Both the position numbers and the translations under genes were made by a program. The notes below the pieces were generated by a model. The model did no database searches, was not told where the DNA came from, and saw only the letters and a list, made by a program, of their open reading frames with translations. DNA of 64,000 nt from Chitinophaga oryziterrae. GTDB lineage: Bacteria > Bacteroidota > Bacteroidia > Chitinophagales > Chitinophagaceae. Positions 7,539-15,517 of the stretch are shown in pieces (positions within the stretch are counted from its first letter, which is position 1; the number at the start of each line of letters is the position of its first letter). The stretch is taken from assembly GCF_009758125.1 (NCBI RefSeq), contig NZ_WRXO01000005.1, forward strand, positions 186,001 to 250,000. Direction: 5' to 3'.

Positions 7539-7650
7539 GACAGTTTTGAAGTCTGTCAACTTACAGTTAGTGGATTTTCAGTCCATCTGTTTGTTTCAAC
7601 CAATGAGCCTTTACCAGAAAAAGGAGAGGGATTCGAACCCTCAACCACGG
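7539..7650 (-). ncRNA. tRNA-like RNA element, permuted order
   Basis: Minus strand, 5' to 3': an exact T-arm (GAGGG-TTCGAAT-CCCTC, 7642-7626), then CCTTT / AAAGG forming a 5-bp acceptor-like hairpin with loop TTCTGGT (7624-7608), a D-arm-like GGCTCATTGGTTGAAAC (7609-7593), and a Phe-type anticodon arm TGGA-CTGAAAA-TCCA (anticodon GAA, within 7586-7570). A second T-arm-like hairpin GACAG-ACTTCAAAA-CTGTC (7557-7539) follows. The order T-acceptor-D-anticodon is not that of a normal tRNA gene, and the D-stem is imperfect. It resembles the tRNA-mimic module of bacterial Y RNAs; a decayed tRNA remains possible. Confidence 0.55.
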
Positions 7651-7676
7651 AAATCAATTTTTATAACAGCAGCATA

Positions 7677-7745
7677 TTACCCGCCATGGACCGGCAATAC
7701 TATGAGGGCTATCAGTGAAACCACCATCAGGTCTGTTACAATCAT
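7677..7745 (-). CDS. 22-residue hydrophobic membrane peptide
   Basis: Starts MIVTDLMVVSLIALIVL and ends with a short polar tail (PVHGG). The ATG at 7745 is preceded by GGGAGAA, a good SD for this genome, and the predicted transcription start lies about 12 nt upstream. The sequence is one hydrophobic helix with an acidic residue near the N-terminus. It is the first ORF of the minus-strand transcript that continues through the tRNA-like RNA to the slipin gene. It could be a small membrane anchor for the soluble slipin, a leader peptide, or a toxin-like peptide; function unknown. Confidence 0.5.
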   Translation of the reverse strand: MIVTDLMVVSLIALIVLPVHGG

Positions 7746-7762
7746 TTCTCCCGTGTACAATG

Positions 7763-7770
7763 CAAAGGTT
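7763..7770 (-). promoter_or_regulatory. -7 box of the slipin-side promoter
   Basis: Minus-strand AACCTTTGC (consensus TAnnTTTG) 18 nt before the 22-aa ORF. No TTTG is found at the proper upstream distance; that position holds the TGCGCA repeats instead, which suggests activator dependence. Confidence 0.45.
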
Positions 7771-7779
7771 GAAGACAAG

Positions 7780-7798
7780 TGCGCAGTTTTTTTGCGCA
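7780..7798. promoter_or_regulatory. Paired TGCGCA operator candidate between divergent promoters
   Basis: Two copies of the palindrome TGCGCA (7780-7785 and 7793-7798) separated by 7 nt, the second overlapping the TTTG element of the WYL gene promoter. Position between the two divergent transcription units makes it the natural site for the WYL regulator. Confidence 0.5.
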
Positions 7799-7822
7799 AT
7801 AGATTTTTTTTCCTACTTTTTG
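7791..7822 (+). promoter_or_regulatory. Promoter of the WYL regulator gene
   Basis: TTTG at 7791-7794, exactly 19 nt, then TACTTTTTG (7814-7822), one T longer than the TAnnTTTG consensus. The ATG at 7836 would lie within about 7-8 nt of the transcript start. Confidence 0.55.
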
Positions 7823-7835
7823 AAAAATTCTACGG

Positions 7836-8873
7836 ATGCCCGTCAACAAAAATGCTTTGATCCGCTATAAGACTATTGATGCCTGCCTGCGGAACCGACG
7901 TAGAAAGTGGACGCTGGAGAACCTCATAGATGCAGTTTCTGAAGCCTTGTATGACTATGAAGGGATTGATAAAGGCATTAGCCGGCGTTCCGTACAGGCG
8001 GACCTGCAGCTGATGCGGAGTGACAAACTGGGATATAATGCTCCTATCATTGTTGTAAGCAGGAAGTATTATACTTATGAGGACCCTGGATACAGTATTA
8101 CCAATATACCGTTGAATGAGCAGGACCTGGGGCGTATGAATGAAGCGGTGGAAATTTTGAAACAATTCAAGGGCTTTTCTCATTTTAGTAGTCTGAATGA
8201 GGTGGTACAAAAATTAGAAGACCACGTATATGCTGCTGCGCATAACTCTCAAACGGTTATCGACTTTGAAAAGAATGAGCGGCTGAAGGGACTGGAACAC
8301 CTGGAAATACTCTATCAGTCCGTTATACAGCAAAAGGTGGTAATGATTACCTATCAGTCGTTCCGGGCCAGGGAAGAGAATTCCTTTGTTTTTCATGTGT
8401 GGTGGCTGAAAGAGTTTAAGAATCGCTGGTTTGCAGTAGGGGTGAAGGGGAAAGGCTTGCCGATCATGCACCTGGCGCTGGACAGAATTGGGAATCTGGT
8501 AATAGCAGAAGACGCTTTATATGTTGATAATGAAGAAATTACCCCGTCAGAGTATTATAAGGATGTCGTAGGCGTAACCGTCAGTAGTACATCGAGGGCC
8601 AATAATGTAAAACTATTTGTGAGCAATGAGCATGCACCGTATGTAACGACCAAACCGATGCATCATTCTCAGGAAATAGTAGAAACAAAAGAAGATGGGA
8701 TTATCATCAATCTGAAAGTACAATTGAATTTTGAGCTGGAAAGAGAGATATTGGGGTATGCAGAAGGAATGAGGGTATTAGCGCCCGAATATTTGCGAAG
8801 GAGAATATTTAAAAAGCTAAAGCAGGGAGTGTATAATTATAATGATGAGAACGGGACCGTTAATGCTTCGTAA
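7836..8873 (+). CDS. WYL-domain transcriptional regulator
   Basis: 345 aa. The N-terminal about 75 residues form a winged-HTH (RYKTIDACLRNRRRKWTLENLIDAVSEAL, then SRRSVQADLQLMR). The middle holds the WYL fold (IQQKVVMITYQSF; VWWLKEFKNRWFAVGVKGKG; LALDRIGNL), with WWLK..NRWF in place of the canonical W-Y-L line, and a C-terminal WCX extension follows. WYL proteins sense nucleic-acid or nucleotide ligands and often control RNA-repair and defence loci. Divergent from the slipin unit across a 90-nt promoter region with TGCGCA repeats, so auto- and slipin-operon regulation is likely. Start chosen because the promoter leaves almost no leader. Confidence 0.9.
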   Translation: MPVNKNALIRYKTIDACLRNRRRKWTLENLIDAVSEALYDYEGIDKGISRRSVQADLQLMRSDKLGYNAPIIVVSRKYYTYEDPGYSITNIPLNEQDLGRMNEAVEILKQFKGFSHFSSLNEVVQKLEDHVYAAAHNSQTVIDFEKNERLKGLEHLEILYQSVIQQKVVMITYQSFRAREENSFVFHVWWLKEFKNRWFAVGVKGKGLPIMHLALDRIGNLVIAEDALYVDNEEITPSEYYKDVVGVTVSSTSRANNVKLFVSNEHAPYVTTKPMHHSQEIVETKEDGIIINLKVQLNFELEREILGYAEGMRVLAPEYLRRRIFKKLKQGVYNYNDENGTVNAS

Positions 8874-8900
8874 TCATCTGATTTCCACAAAAATGAACTA

Positions 8901-10505
8901 ATGAAGTATAAGTATATCTGTTTGTTATTACTATTAACTGCAGGAAGAACATATGCCCGTTCAGGTAATGATAGTTTATTAGATCGATTGAATTGGACGA
9001 TAGAGAAAGCTGCCATGTACGATGCTGAGAAAGTTCAGCAGATCAATATTTTAAGAAAAACTTTACAAAAGGATGAACATCTGTCATTGCAACAGCGTTA
9101 TACTCTTTGTCAGCAGTTGTATGAGCAGTATAAAGTGTTTAAATATGATTCCGCCTTCGCCTATGCCCAGCAGTTGCAGGCACTGGCCAGGGAGATGAAT
9201 GACCCGGCCAGGATCAATTACGCAGGCATTAAACTGGGTTTTGTACTGCTTTCTTCCGGCATGTTCAAAGAAACAGGCGACTACCTCGCGGCTATTGATG
9301 TAGCGGCCCTCCCCGATAGTGCAAGAGCGGAATATTATACACTGAAAGGAAGGTATTATTATGATTTATCTGATTACAGCAGTGATCAATACTTTGCGCC
9401 GGGATATACCCGGCAGGGAAATAGCTGTATGGATTCTGCCCTGATACTTTTTAAACCACACTCGTTTAATTACGAGTACAATTATGGTTTGATGTATCAG
9501 AAAATGGGGAATATGGATAGCGCCCGGTATTATTATGTGCGCGCTGTTGCTTTGAAGAATCTTACTACACACCAGGTAGCTATCGCTACCTCTTCCCTTG
9601 GTAATATATATATACGTACCGGCAAAAAGGATAGCGCCATCATTATGATGACAAAAGCAGCTATCGCAGATATCGCTTCCAGTACGAAAGAGACAACAGC
9701 CATGTTTATCCTGGCGGGTCTGTTATTTAAAGAGCAGGATGTAAAACATGCGTCCCGTTATATAGAATATGCCGTTGCGGATGCTTCATTTTATGGCGCC
9801 CGTCTGCGGAAAGTGCAGGTAAGCGCTATCCTGCCCATTATTGAAAGCGAAAAGATCAATACGGTAGAGGGGCAAAAGAAACTGTTGTTTGCCTATGCCG
9901 CCATTGTTACGCTTCTTTTGCTTTTACTGGTATGGCTGGCGGTGATCATCCTGAGGCAATATAAAAAGTTGCAGGCAGCCCAAAAGGTAATTACAGCTGC
10001 TCATACCCTCCAGCAGGAGATCAATGACAAGCTAATGGAGGCGAACACAATTAAAGAAGAGTATATCGGTTATTGCTTCCAGGTAAACTCTGCCTACCTG
10101 GACAAAATCAAGAAGTTCAAAAAACTGGCTGATCAAAAATTAACCGATAATAAATACGGGGAAGTAAAGTACCTTGTAAATAATATCGACCTTAAAGAAG
10201 AACGGGAAGAGTTATTCCGGAGCTTTGACCGTATCTTTCTGAAGATCTTTCCGAATTTTGTAGGAGTGTTTAATTCATTCTTCCGGGAAGAGGATCAGAT
10301 CAGGTTAAAGGATAATGAACTATTGAACACAGATCTCAGAATATTCGCCCTCATCAGAATTGGTATTAGTGATAATGTAAAAATAGCCCAGATATTAGAA
10401 TACTCCGTAAACACAATTTATACTTACAAAACCAAGATCAAAAACAAAGCAATTATTCCAAAAGAGGAGTTTGAAGAACGCCTTATGGATATAAAAGCAA
10501 TGTAA
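8901..10505 (+). CDS. TPR sensor-regulator with LuxR-like HTH (DUF6377 type)
   Basis: 534 aa. Signal peptide (residues 1-19), a periplasmic TPR array (about 60-300), one membrane segment (about 328-350, LLFAYAAIVTLLLLLLVWLAVIIL), a cytoplasmic coiled coil, and a C-terminal helix-turn-helix (IGISDNVKIAQILEYSVNTIYTYKTKIKNKA region, about 485-515). This architecture is the one found beside SusC/SusD pairs, where it senses glycan and activates the locus. The SusC gene starts 427 nt downstream on the same strand. It follows the WYL gene by 27 nt, so read-through is possible, but its target is most likely the sus genes. Confidence 0.87.
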   Translation: MKYKYICLLLLLTAGRTYARSGNDSLLDRLNWTIEKAAMYDAEKVQQINILRKTLQKDEHLSLQQRYTLCQQLYEQYKVFKYDSAFAYAQQLQALAREMNDPARINYAGIKLGFVLLSSGMFKETGDYLAAIDVAALPDSARAEYYTLKGRYYYDLSDYSSDQYFAPGYTRQGNSCMDSALILFKPHSFNYEYNYGLMYQKMGNMDSARYYYVRAVALKNLTTHQVAIATSSLGNIYIRTGKKDSAIIMMTKAAIADIASSTKETTAMFILAGLLFKEQDVKHASRYIEYAVADASFYGARLRKVQVSAILPIIESEKINTVEGQKKLLFAYAAIVTLLLLLLVWLAVIILRQYKKLQAAQKVITAAHTLQQEINDKLMEANTIKEEYIGYCFQVNSAYLDKIKKFKKLADQKLTDNKYGEVKYLVNNIDLKEEREELFRSFDRIFLKIFPNFVGVFNSFFREEDQIRLKDNELLNTDLRIFALIRIGISDNVKIAQILEYSVNTIYTYKTKIKNKAIIPKEEFEERLMDIKAM

Positions 10506-10932
10506 AAATGATCCTATGATCCTTATATATATAAATATATAATGTAAACTTATTGTGCTGATAAACAGCTGGTTATTTCTTCTTATAACCCATTTTTGGT
10601 TAATATTTTCTATATATCGACCATATAAATTGTTAACCAGTTGAAAGCTGATTTACTTTGATTTATCGAACTGCAATAGTGATTCACTTGTTATATAAGC
10701 CGTTGTAATGGCACCACGTATTTAATTAATTCCAGTATGAGAACAATGTCCACGCACTTACAGTTATCAGTCAATTTATTTCTAAGGACAAAGTGTAAAT
10801 GGGAGCATCACCCGGGTTAAGGGGTTAACTGAATACAATTTATTCCACGTTTAGAACGCCGGGCATCTTCTGCCGGTTTTCAATCTATTTCCCAATGGCA
10901 TCAATATTCCACAACCAAATAAAAACTGATCT
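10506..10932. promoter_or_regulatory. Regulatory region before susC
   Basis: 427 nt without a gene. AT-rich stretch after the regulator stop, a GTTAA-GGGG-TTAAC hairpin (10816-10829), and a GC-rich stem CCGGGCA/TGCCGG followed by TTTT (10859-10880) about 50 nt before the susC ATG, which could act as an attenuator. No clear TTTG-N19-TAnnTTTG promoter is seen, consistent with control by the dedicated activator. Confidence 0.4.
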
Positions 10933-13893
10933 ATGACCAATCTTCTATTTCGTAAAGTGCGCCTGTTATGCTCGCTATTACTGCTTACTGCAGGTATAGC
11001 CAGTGCACAGGCTCAGACTAAGCCCATTACCGGTAAGGTAACTGATGAAAGCGGCATGGCCATCCCCGGAGCTTCCATCCAGGTGAAAGGTACCAGTTCC
11101 GGTACTTCTACCGGAGTAGACGGTAGTTTCAAACTAAATGCGCCATCTAACGCTACTACCCTGATCGTCTCTTTTATAGGGTATGTTAAACAGGAAGTGA
11201 TTATTACCGGTAAATCTGAAATTTCCGTTACCCTGAAGGCAGAAAGTACCACATTAACAGATGTGGTAGTGGTAGGTTATGGTACCTCCCGCAAAAAGGA
11301 CCTGACAGGATCGGTTGTTTCTATTAAGTCCGCAGATTTTAACAAAGGGATCGTCACGGCTCCGGATCAGCTGATCCAGGGTAAGGTTGCCGGCCTGATG
11401 GTGGTAAACAACAGTGGTGCTCCCGGTGGTGCTACCACTGTAAGGATCAGGGGTAACTCCTCTGTAAGAACCGGTAACCAGCCACTGTATGTAGTGGATG
11501 GTATGCCTTTGGACGGCCGCACGGCAAAGCCATCTGTAGCTGCAAATGGCCTTGGTCAGACACCAGATGCCAACCCGCTTAACTTCATCAACTCTTTCGA
11601 TATCCAGTCCATGGACGTATTGAAAGATGCATCTGCTACTGCTATCTATGGTGCAAGAGGCGCCAATGGCGTAGTGATCATTACTACCAAGAAAGGTGTT
11701 GCAGGCCCTCCCCGTCTGGATGTTTCCTATTCTGCCGGTGTAAGCAAGATCATGAAGAAGCTGGATGTACTGGATGCTGCCGGTTACAGAAGTGCACTGA
11801 AACAATATAATCTTACTTCCGGAGATGAAGGTTCCAGTGCTGATGGCCTGGAAAGTATTCTCCGCACCGGTACTACCCAAAACGTAAACGTAGGTGTTAG
11901 CGGTGGTAGTGATAATAGCACGTACAGAGCGTCTTTTGGTTTACTGGACCAACAGGGGATTGTGAAAAAAACAGGACTGAAAAAATATACTGCTAATCTG
12001 AACGGACAATATAAATTCCTGGACAATAACCGCTTAGGGATTGACTATTCCGTACAGGCAGCCCATACCACAGAACAGATTGCCCCTATTACCAATGATG
12101 CCGGTTTTACCGGTAGCTTAATAGGACAGGCACTGCAATGGAACCCTACCCTGGCATTACATAAACCAGATGGTTCTTTCAATATACTGGGAGTTGGTTC
12201 TGCGATCAATCCGGAAGCCATGTCTGCCGCTTATGATGATAATGTAAACATCAACAGTATCCTGGCCAGCATCTCCCCTTATTTTAAATTCACCAATGAT
12301 CTGGAATACCGTTTCACTTTCAGTATCAACCACCAGGTAGGTGAAAGGGAAACTCAGATAGCTTCTTTTATCAATATCGACCAGGTATTTGGCAATGGCC
12401 AGGCTTATTATGGCAATAATACGCTTACTTCCCGGCTGTTTACACATACGCTGAACTATAACAAGCAGGTGACCAAAGCCCTGTACCTGAGTGCAGTGGC
12501 AGGTTACGAATACCAGCGTTTCGATTACAAAGGCAGGAGCCTTGGCGGTCTCGGATTCTCTACTGATCAGTTGAAATACACAGATATCTTACAGAGCCCT
12601 TCTCAGACCAATACTTTCATTACCTCTTTCCGCAATCCTAAATCAGAGCTGCAATCTTATTTTGGAAGAGCTAACCTGAACTTCTTTGATAAGTACCTGC
12701 TGACAGCTACTTTAAGGGCAGATGGTTCCAGCAAATTCGGGACTAATAACAAATATGGTTATTTCCCTTCTTTTGCTGCAAAATGGAATCTTAGTAATGA
12801 GGCTTTCTTAAAGGATAACAAGACTATCAACCAACTGGCATTACGTGTTGGCTGGGGGCTTACCGGTAACCAGGAATTTCCTGCAGGAGCCGCTCAGGAA
12901 CAATATACAGTTAATTCAAACGGGGGGGCCAGTCTGAGTAACGTGGCTAATCCTAACCTGAAATGGGAAAGTTCCAAACAGCTGAATGCTGGTGTAGACT
13001 ATACCTTCTTCGGTGGCCGTTTATATGGTAGCCTGGATTATTTCCGTAAGAATACTACCAATCTTCTCTTTAACTTCCCTGCCATTCAGCCTGCACCGGC
13101 ATCCAATTACTGGATCAACCTGCCTGCTAATGTGATAAACAAAGGGGTGGAAATTGTATTACGCGGAGATATCATTGCTACTAAAAACCTCACCTGGAAC
13201 CTGGGTGTAAATGCCACTTTCCTGAATAATGAACTGAAGAATTATGATGGCCCTCCGGTGCTGACAGGTTCCATCAGTGGACAGGGGGTATCTAACGCTT
13301 ATGCACAAAAACTTGTTAATGGCAGACCACTGAACTCTTTTTATGTAAGACAATTCCTTGGATTTGATGATAACGGTCAGGGTAAATATACGGACGGTGG
13401 TAACAGTCAGTTTTTCCTGGGAAATCCTAACCCTACCACTATGCTGGGTATTAATACTTCTGTTAATTACAAACAATGGACATTGGGCATCAACTCTCAT
13501 GGCGCATTTGGTATGGATGTGTATAATAACACAGCTAATACGGTGTTGCCAATTGGTAACCTTGGTTCCAGGAACATCTCAGCTAAACTGGTAGGTACCA
13601 AAGAAAGTCTGTCTAACCCAATCACTGTATCCAGCCGTTATCTTGAAAAAGCGGATTTCATGAAGCTGGACAATGCCACACTTAGTTATAATATCGGGAA
13701 TATAGGAAAGGTGATCAAAGGTGCTTCTATTTATATAACAGGTCAGAACCTGTTCATCATTACGAAGTATTCAGGATTTGATCCGGAAGTAAATACGGAT
13801 AAGAGTATCAATGGTGTTACCTCTTTTGGTATTGAGTATTCACCTTATCCAACTGCACGGAGCTTCCTGGCAGGTATCAACTTCTCATTATAA
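10933..13893 (+). CDS. susC: SusC/RagA-family TonB-dependent transporter
   Basis: 986 aa. Signal peptide (about 1-27), carboxypeptidase-regulatory-like beta-sandwich (about 32-105, with GKVTDESGMAIPGASIQVKG), TonB-box-like segment (TTLTDVVVVGYGT), plug domain with the family signatures LYVVDGMPL and DASATAIYGARGANGVVIIT (about 185-255), then the outer-membrane barrel. It imports glycan fragments captured by the SusD partner encoded 24 nt downstream, powered by TonB-ExbBD. With the GH31 gene next, an alpha-glucoside or xyloside-type oligosaccharide is a reasonable substrate guess. Confidence 0.95.
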   Translation: MTNLLFRKVRLLCSLLLLTAGIASAQAQTKPITGKVTDESGMAIPGASIQVKGTSSGTSTGVDGSFKLNAPSNATTLIVSFIGYVKQEVIITGKSEISVTLKAESTTLTDVVVVGYGTSRKKDLTGSVVSIKSADFNKGIVTAPDQLIQGKVAGLMVVNNSGAPGGATTVRIRGNSSVRTGNQPLYVVDGMPLDGRTAKPSVAANGLGQTPDANPLNFINSFDIQSMDVLKDASATAIYGARGANGVVIITTKKGVAGPPRLDVSYSAGVSKIMKKLDVLDAAGYRSALKQYNLTSGDEGSSADGLESILRTGTTQNVNVGVSGGSDNSTYRASFGLLDQQGIVKKTGLKKYTANLNGQYKFLDNNRLGIDYSVQAAHTTEQIAPITNDAGFTGSLIGQALQWNPTLALHKPDGSFNILGVGSAINPEAMSAAYDDNVNINSILASISPYFKFTNDLEYRFTFSINHQVGERETQIASFINIDQVFGNGQAYYGNNTLTSRLFTHTLNYNKQVTKALYLSAVAGYEYQRFDYKGRSLGGLGFSTDQLKYTDILQSPSQTNTFITSFRNPKSELQSYFGRANLNFFDKYLLTATLRADGSSKFGTNNKYGYFPSFAAKWNLSNEAFLKDNKTINQLALRVGWGLTGNQEFPAGAAQEQYTVNSNGGASLSNVANPNLKWESSKQLNAGVDYTFFGGRLYGSLDYFRKNTTNLLFNFPAIQPAPASNYWINLPANVINKGVEIVLRGDIIATKNLTWNLGVNATFLNNELKNYDGPPVLTGSISGQGVSNAYAQKLVNGRPLNSFYVRQFLGFDDNGQGKYTDGGNSQFFLGNPNPTTMLGINTSVNYKQWTLGINSHGAFGMDVYNNTANTVLPIGNLGSRNISAKLVGTKESLSNPITVSSRYLEKADFMKLDNATLSYNIGNIGKVIKGASIYITGQNLFIITKYSGFDPEVNTDKSINGVTSFGIEYSPYPTARSFLAGINFSL

Positions 13894-13917
13894 TTCACCG
13901 GTCTAAAAATTACAATT

Positions 13918-15465
13918 ATGCGTTTTAATAAAGCATTCGTCATATTTTCTCTTGTGATAGGAAGTGGTTTGACTTCCTGCACCAAGCTGGATGAAAAACT
14001 GGGTTCTACCCTTACACGTTCGCAGGCAGATTCTGTGATCCAGGTTTCCGCATTGTTGAAATCTGCTTACGATGGTTTACAATTGCCTTACCAGGACCAG
14101 AGTAACTACTGGGCCTTAGAGGAAATGACTGCAGATGAAGCGGTTGCACCTACAAGGGGCGGCGACTGGGATGATAATGGTGTGTGGCGTGCGTTGAAGC
14201 TCCATAACTGGACATCAGACCATACTTTTATTGGTAATACATTCTCCAATATCCTGCAACTGCAGTTCCTGGCGACCAATGTACTGAGCTTCCGTCCTAC
14301 TACAGGACAGGCTGCTGAAGCACGTTTCCTGCGTGCCTGGGCTATGTATACGGTACTGAATGGATGGGGACAGGTTCCTTTCCGTGCTCCCGGAGATACA
14401 TTGCTGAACATGCCTAAAGTATTGACTGCGGCAGAAGCAACCGATTTTATTATCAGCGAACTCACAGCTATCACTGCTGATCTCAGCGATGATGCACCAG
14501 CTTATGTTGCTAATAAAAACGCTGCAAGGGCTTTGCTGATGAAGTGTTACCTGAACAAGGGCGCTTTCCTCAACAGGAAATCACCTACGTTTGATGCAGC
14601 AGATATGGCCAAGGTAATCTCCCTGGCAAATGAAATTACTGCCAGTGGTAAGTATAGCCTGACTGCAAATTACTTCAACAACTTTTCCTACAACAATGAT
14701 GTAGTCTCTAACGAAAACATCTTTACACAGCAGAATGGTCCGGGGTTAAGTACCGTAAGAAGTGGTAACGCCGTGTTCTGTCATTGGGCTCCTACCCTGC
14801 ATTACAATCAGGACCCGAGCGGCTGGAACGGATTTACGACTATCTCTGATTTCTACGATAAGTTTGAAACAGTGGATACACGCAGAGGTGGCAGTTTTAC
14901 CGGTGTTACAGATGTAACCGGTCTGAATGTTGGATTTCTCTTAGGCCAGCAGTATGGCGCCGGTGGTGTTGCATTGCAAGACAGAAAGGGACATGCACTG
15001 ATCTTTACCCGCGAAGTAAAATTGCAGGAAACAGATCCGGCTACACTGGAAGTAACTGGTATCCGTGTGGTGAAATATCCTCCGGATATGACATCCAAAG
15101 AAACTAAAAGCAGCAACAACGCACATAACGATTACGTATTCTTACGCTATGCCGATGTACTGCTGATGAAAGCAGAAGCTTTATTGCGCACTTCAGATGC
15201 AGCAGGTGCATTAGTGATAGTAAATGATCTCCGCACCACCCGTAAGGCAACTGCCTGGACAAGCATCACCCTCGATAATCTGATTGATGAAAGAGGTCGT
15301 GAACTGTACTGGGAAGGCTGGCGCAGGGAAGACCTGATCCGCTTCGGTAAGTTCCTCGATACCTGGCAGCTGAAACCCTCAGACGATCCTAAATACCTGT
15401 TATTCCCGATACCCACCAGTGATCTGGCGGTTAACAAGAACCTCAAACAGAACGACGGGTATTAA
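13918..15465 (+). CDS. susD: SusD/RagB-family glycan-binding lipoprotein
   Basis: 515 aa. Lipoprotein signal with Cys21 (GSGLTSC). The N-terminal SusD-like part has the TPR-type segment AEARFLRAWAMYTVLNGWGQVPF (about residues 132-155), and the C-terminal RagB/SusD domain contains the typical LRYADVLLMKAEALLR and ERGRELYWEGWRREDLIRFGKF segments. Surface lipoprotein acting as lid on the SusC barrel. Followed by a perfect 14-bp hairpin before the GH31 gene. Confidence 0.95.
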   Translation: MRFNKAFVIFSLVIGSGLTSCTKLDEKLGSTLTRSQADSVIQVSALLKSAYDGLQLPYQDQSNYWALEEMTADEAVAPTRGGDWDDNGVWRALKLHNWTSDHTFIGNTFSNILQLQFLATNVLSFRPTTGQAAEARFLRAWAMYTVLNGWGQVPFRAPGDTLLNMPKVLTAAEATDFIISELTAITADLSDDAPAYVANKNAARALLMKCYLNKGAFLNRKSPTFDAADMAKVISLANEITASGKYSLTANYFNNFSYNNDVVSNENIFTQQNGPGLSTVRSGNAVFCHWAPTLHYNQDPSGWNGFTTISDFYDKFETVDTRRGGSFTGVTDVTGLNVGFLLGQQYGAGGVALQDRKGHALIFTREVKLQETDPATLEVTGIRVVKYPPDMTSKETKSSNNAHNDYVFLRYADVLLMKAEALLRTSDAAGALVIVNDLRTTRKATAWTSITLDNLIDERGRELYWEGWRREDLIRFGKFLDTWQLKPSDDPKYLLFPIPTSDLAVNKNLKQNDGY

Positions 15466-15470
15466 TAAGC

Positions 15471-15503
15471 AAGGCTGACGAAAAGATACTTTTCGTCAGC
15501 CTT
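15471..15503 (+). terminator. 14-bp hairpin between susD and the GH31 gene
   Basis: AAGGCTGACGAAAA and TTTTCGTCAGCCTT pair perfectly around GATAC. The following sequence is TATAATTATAATTT, not a clean T-tract, so it may be a partial terminator or mRNA 3'-end stabiliser that sets a lower level of the enzyme relative to SusCD. Confidence 0.65.
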
Positions 15504-15517
15504 TATAATTATAATTT

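Noticed and set aside
7387..7860. Plus-strand frames of 73 and 157 codons across the slipin leader
   Set aside because: They are antisense to the structured RNA and cross the promoter of the WYL gene; better explained by lack of stops in the RNA region.
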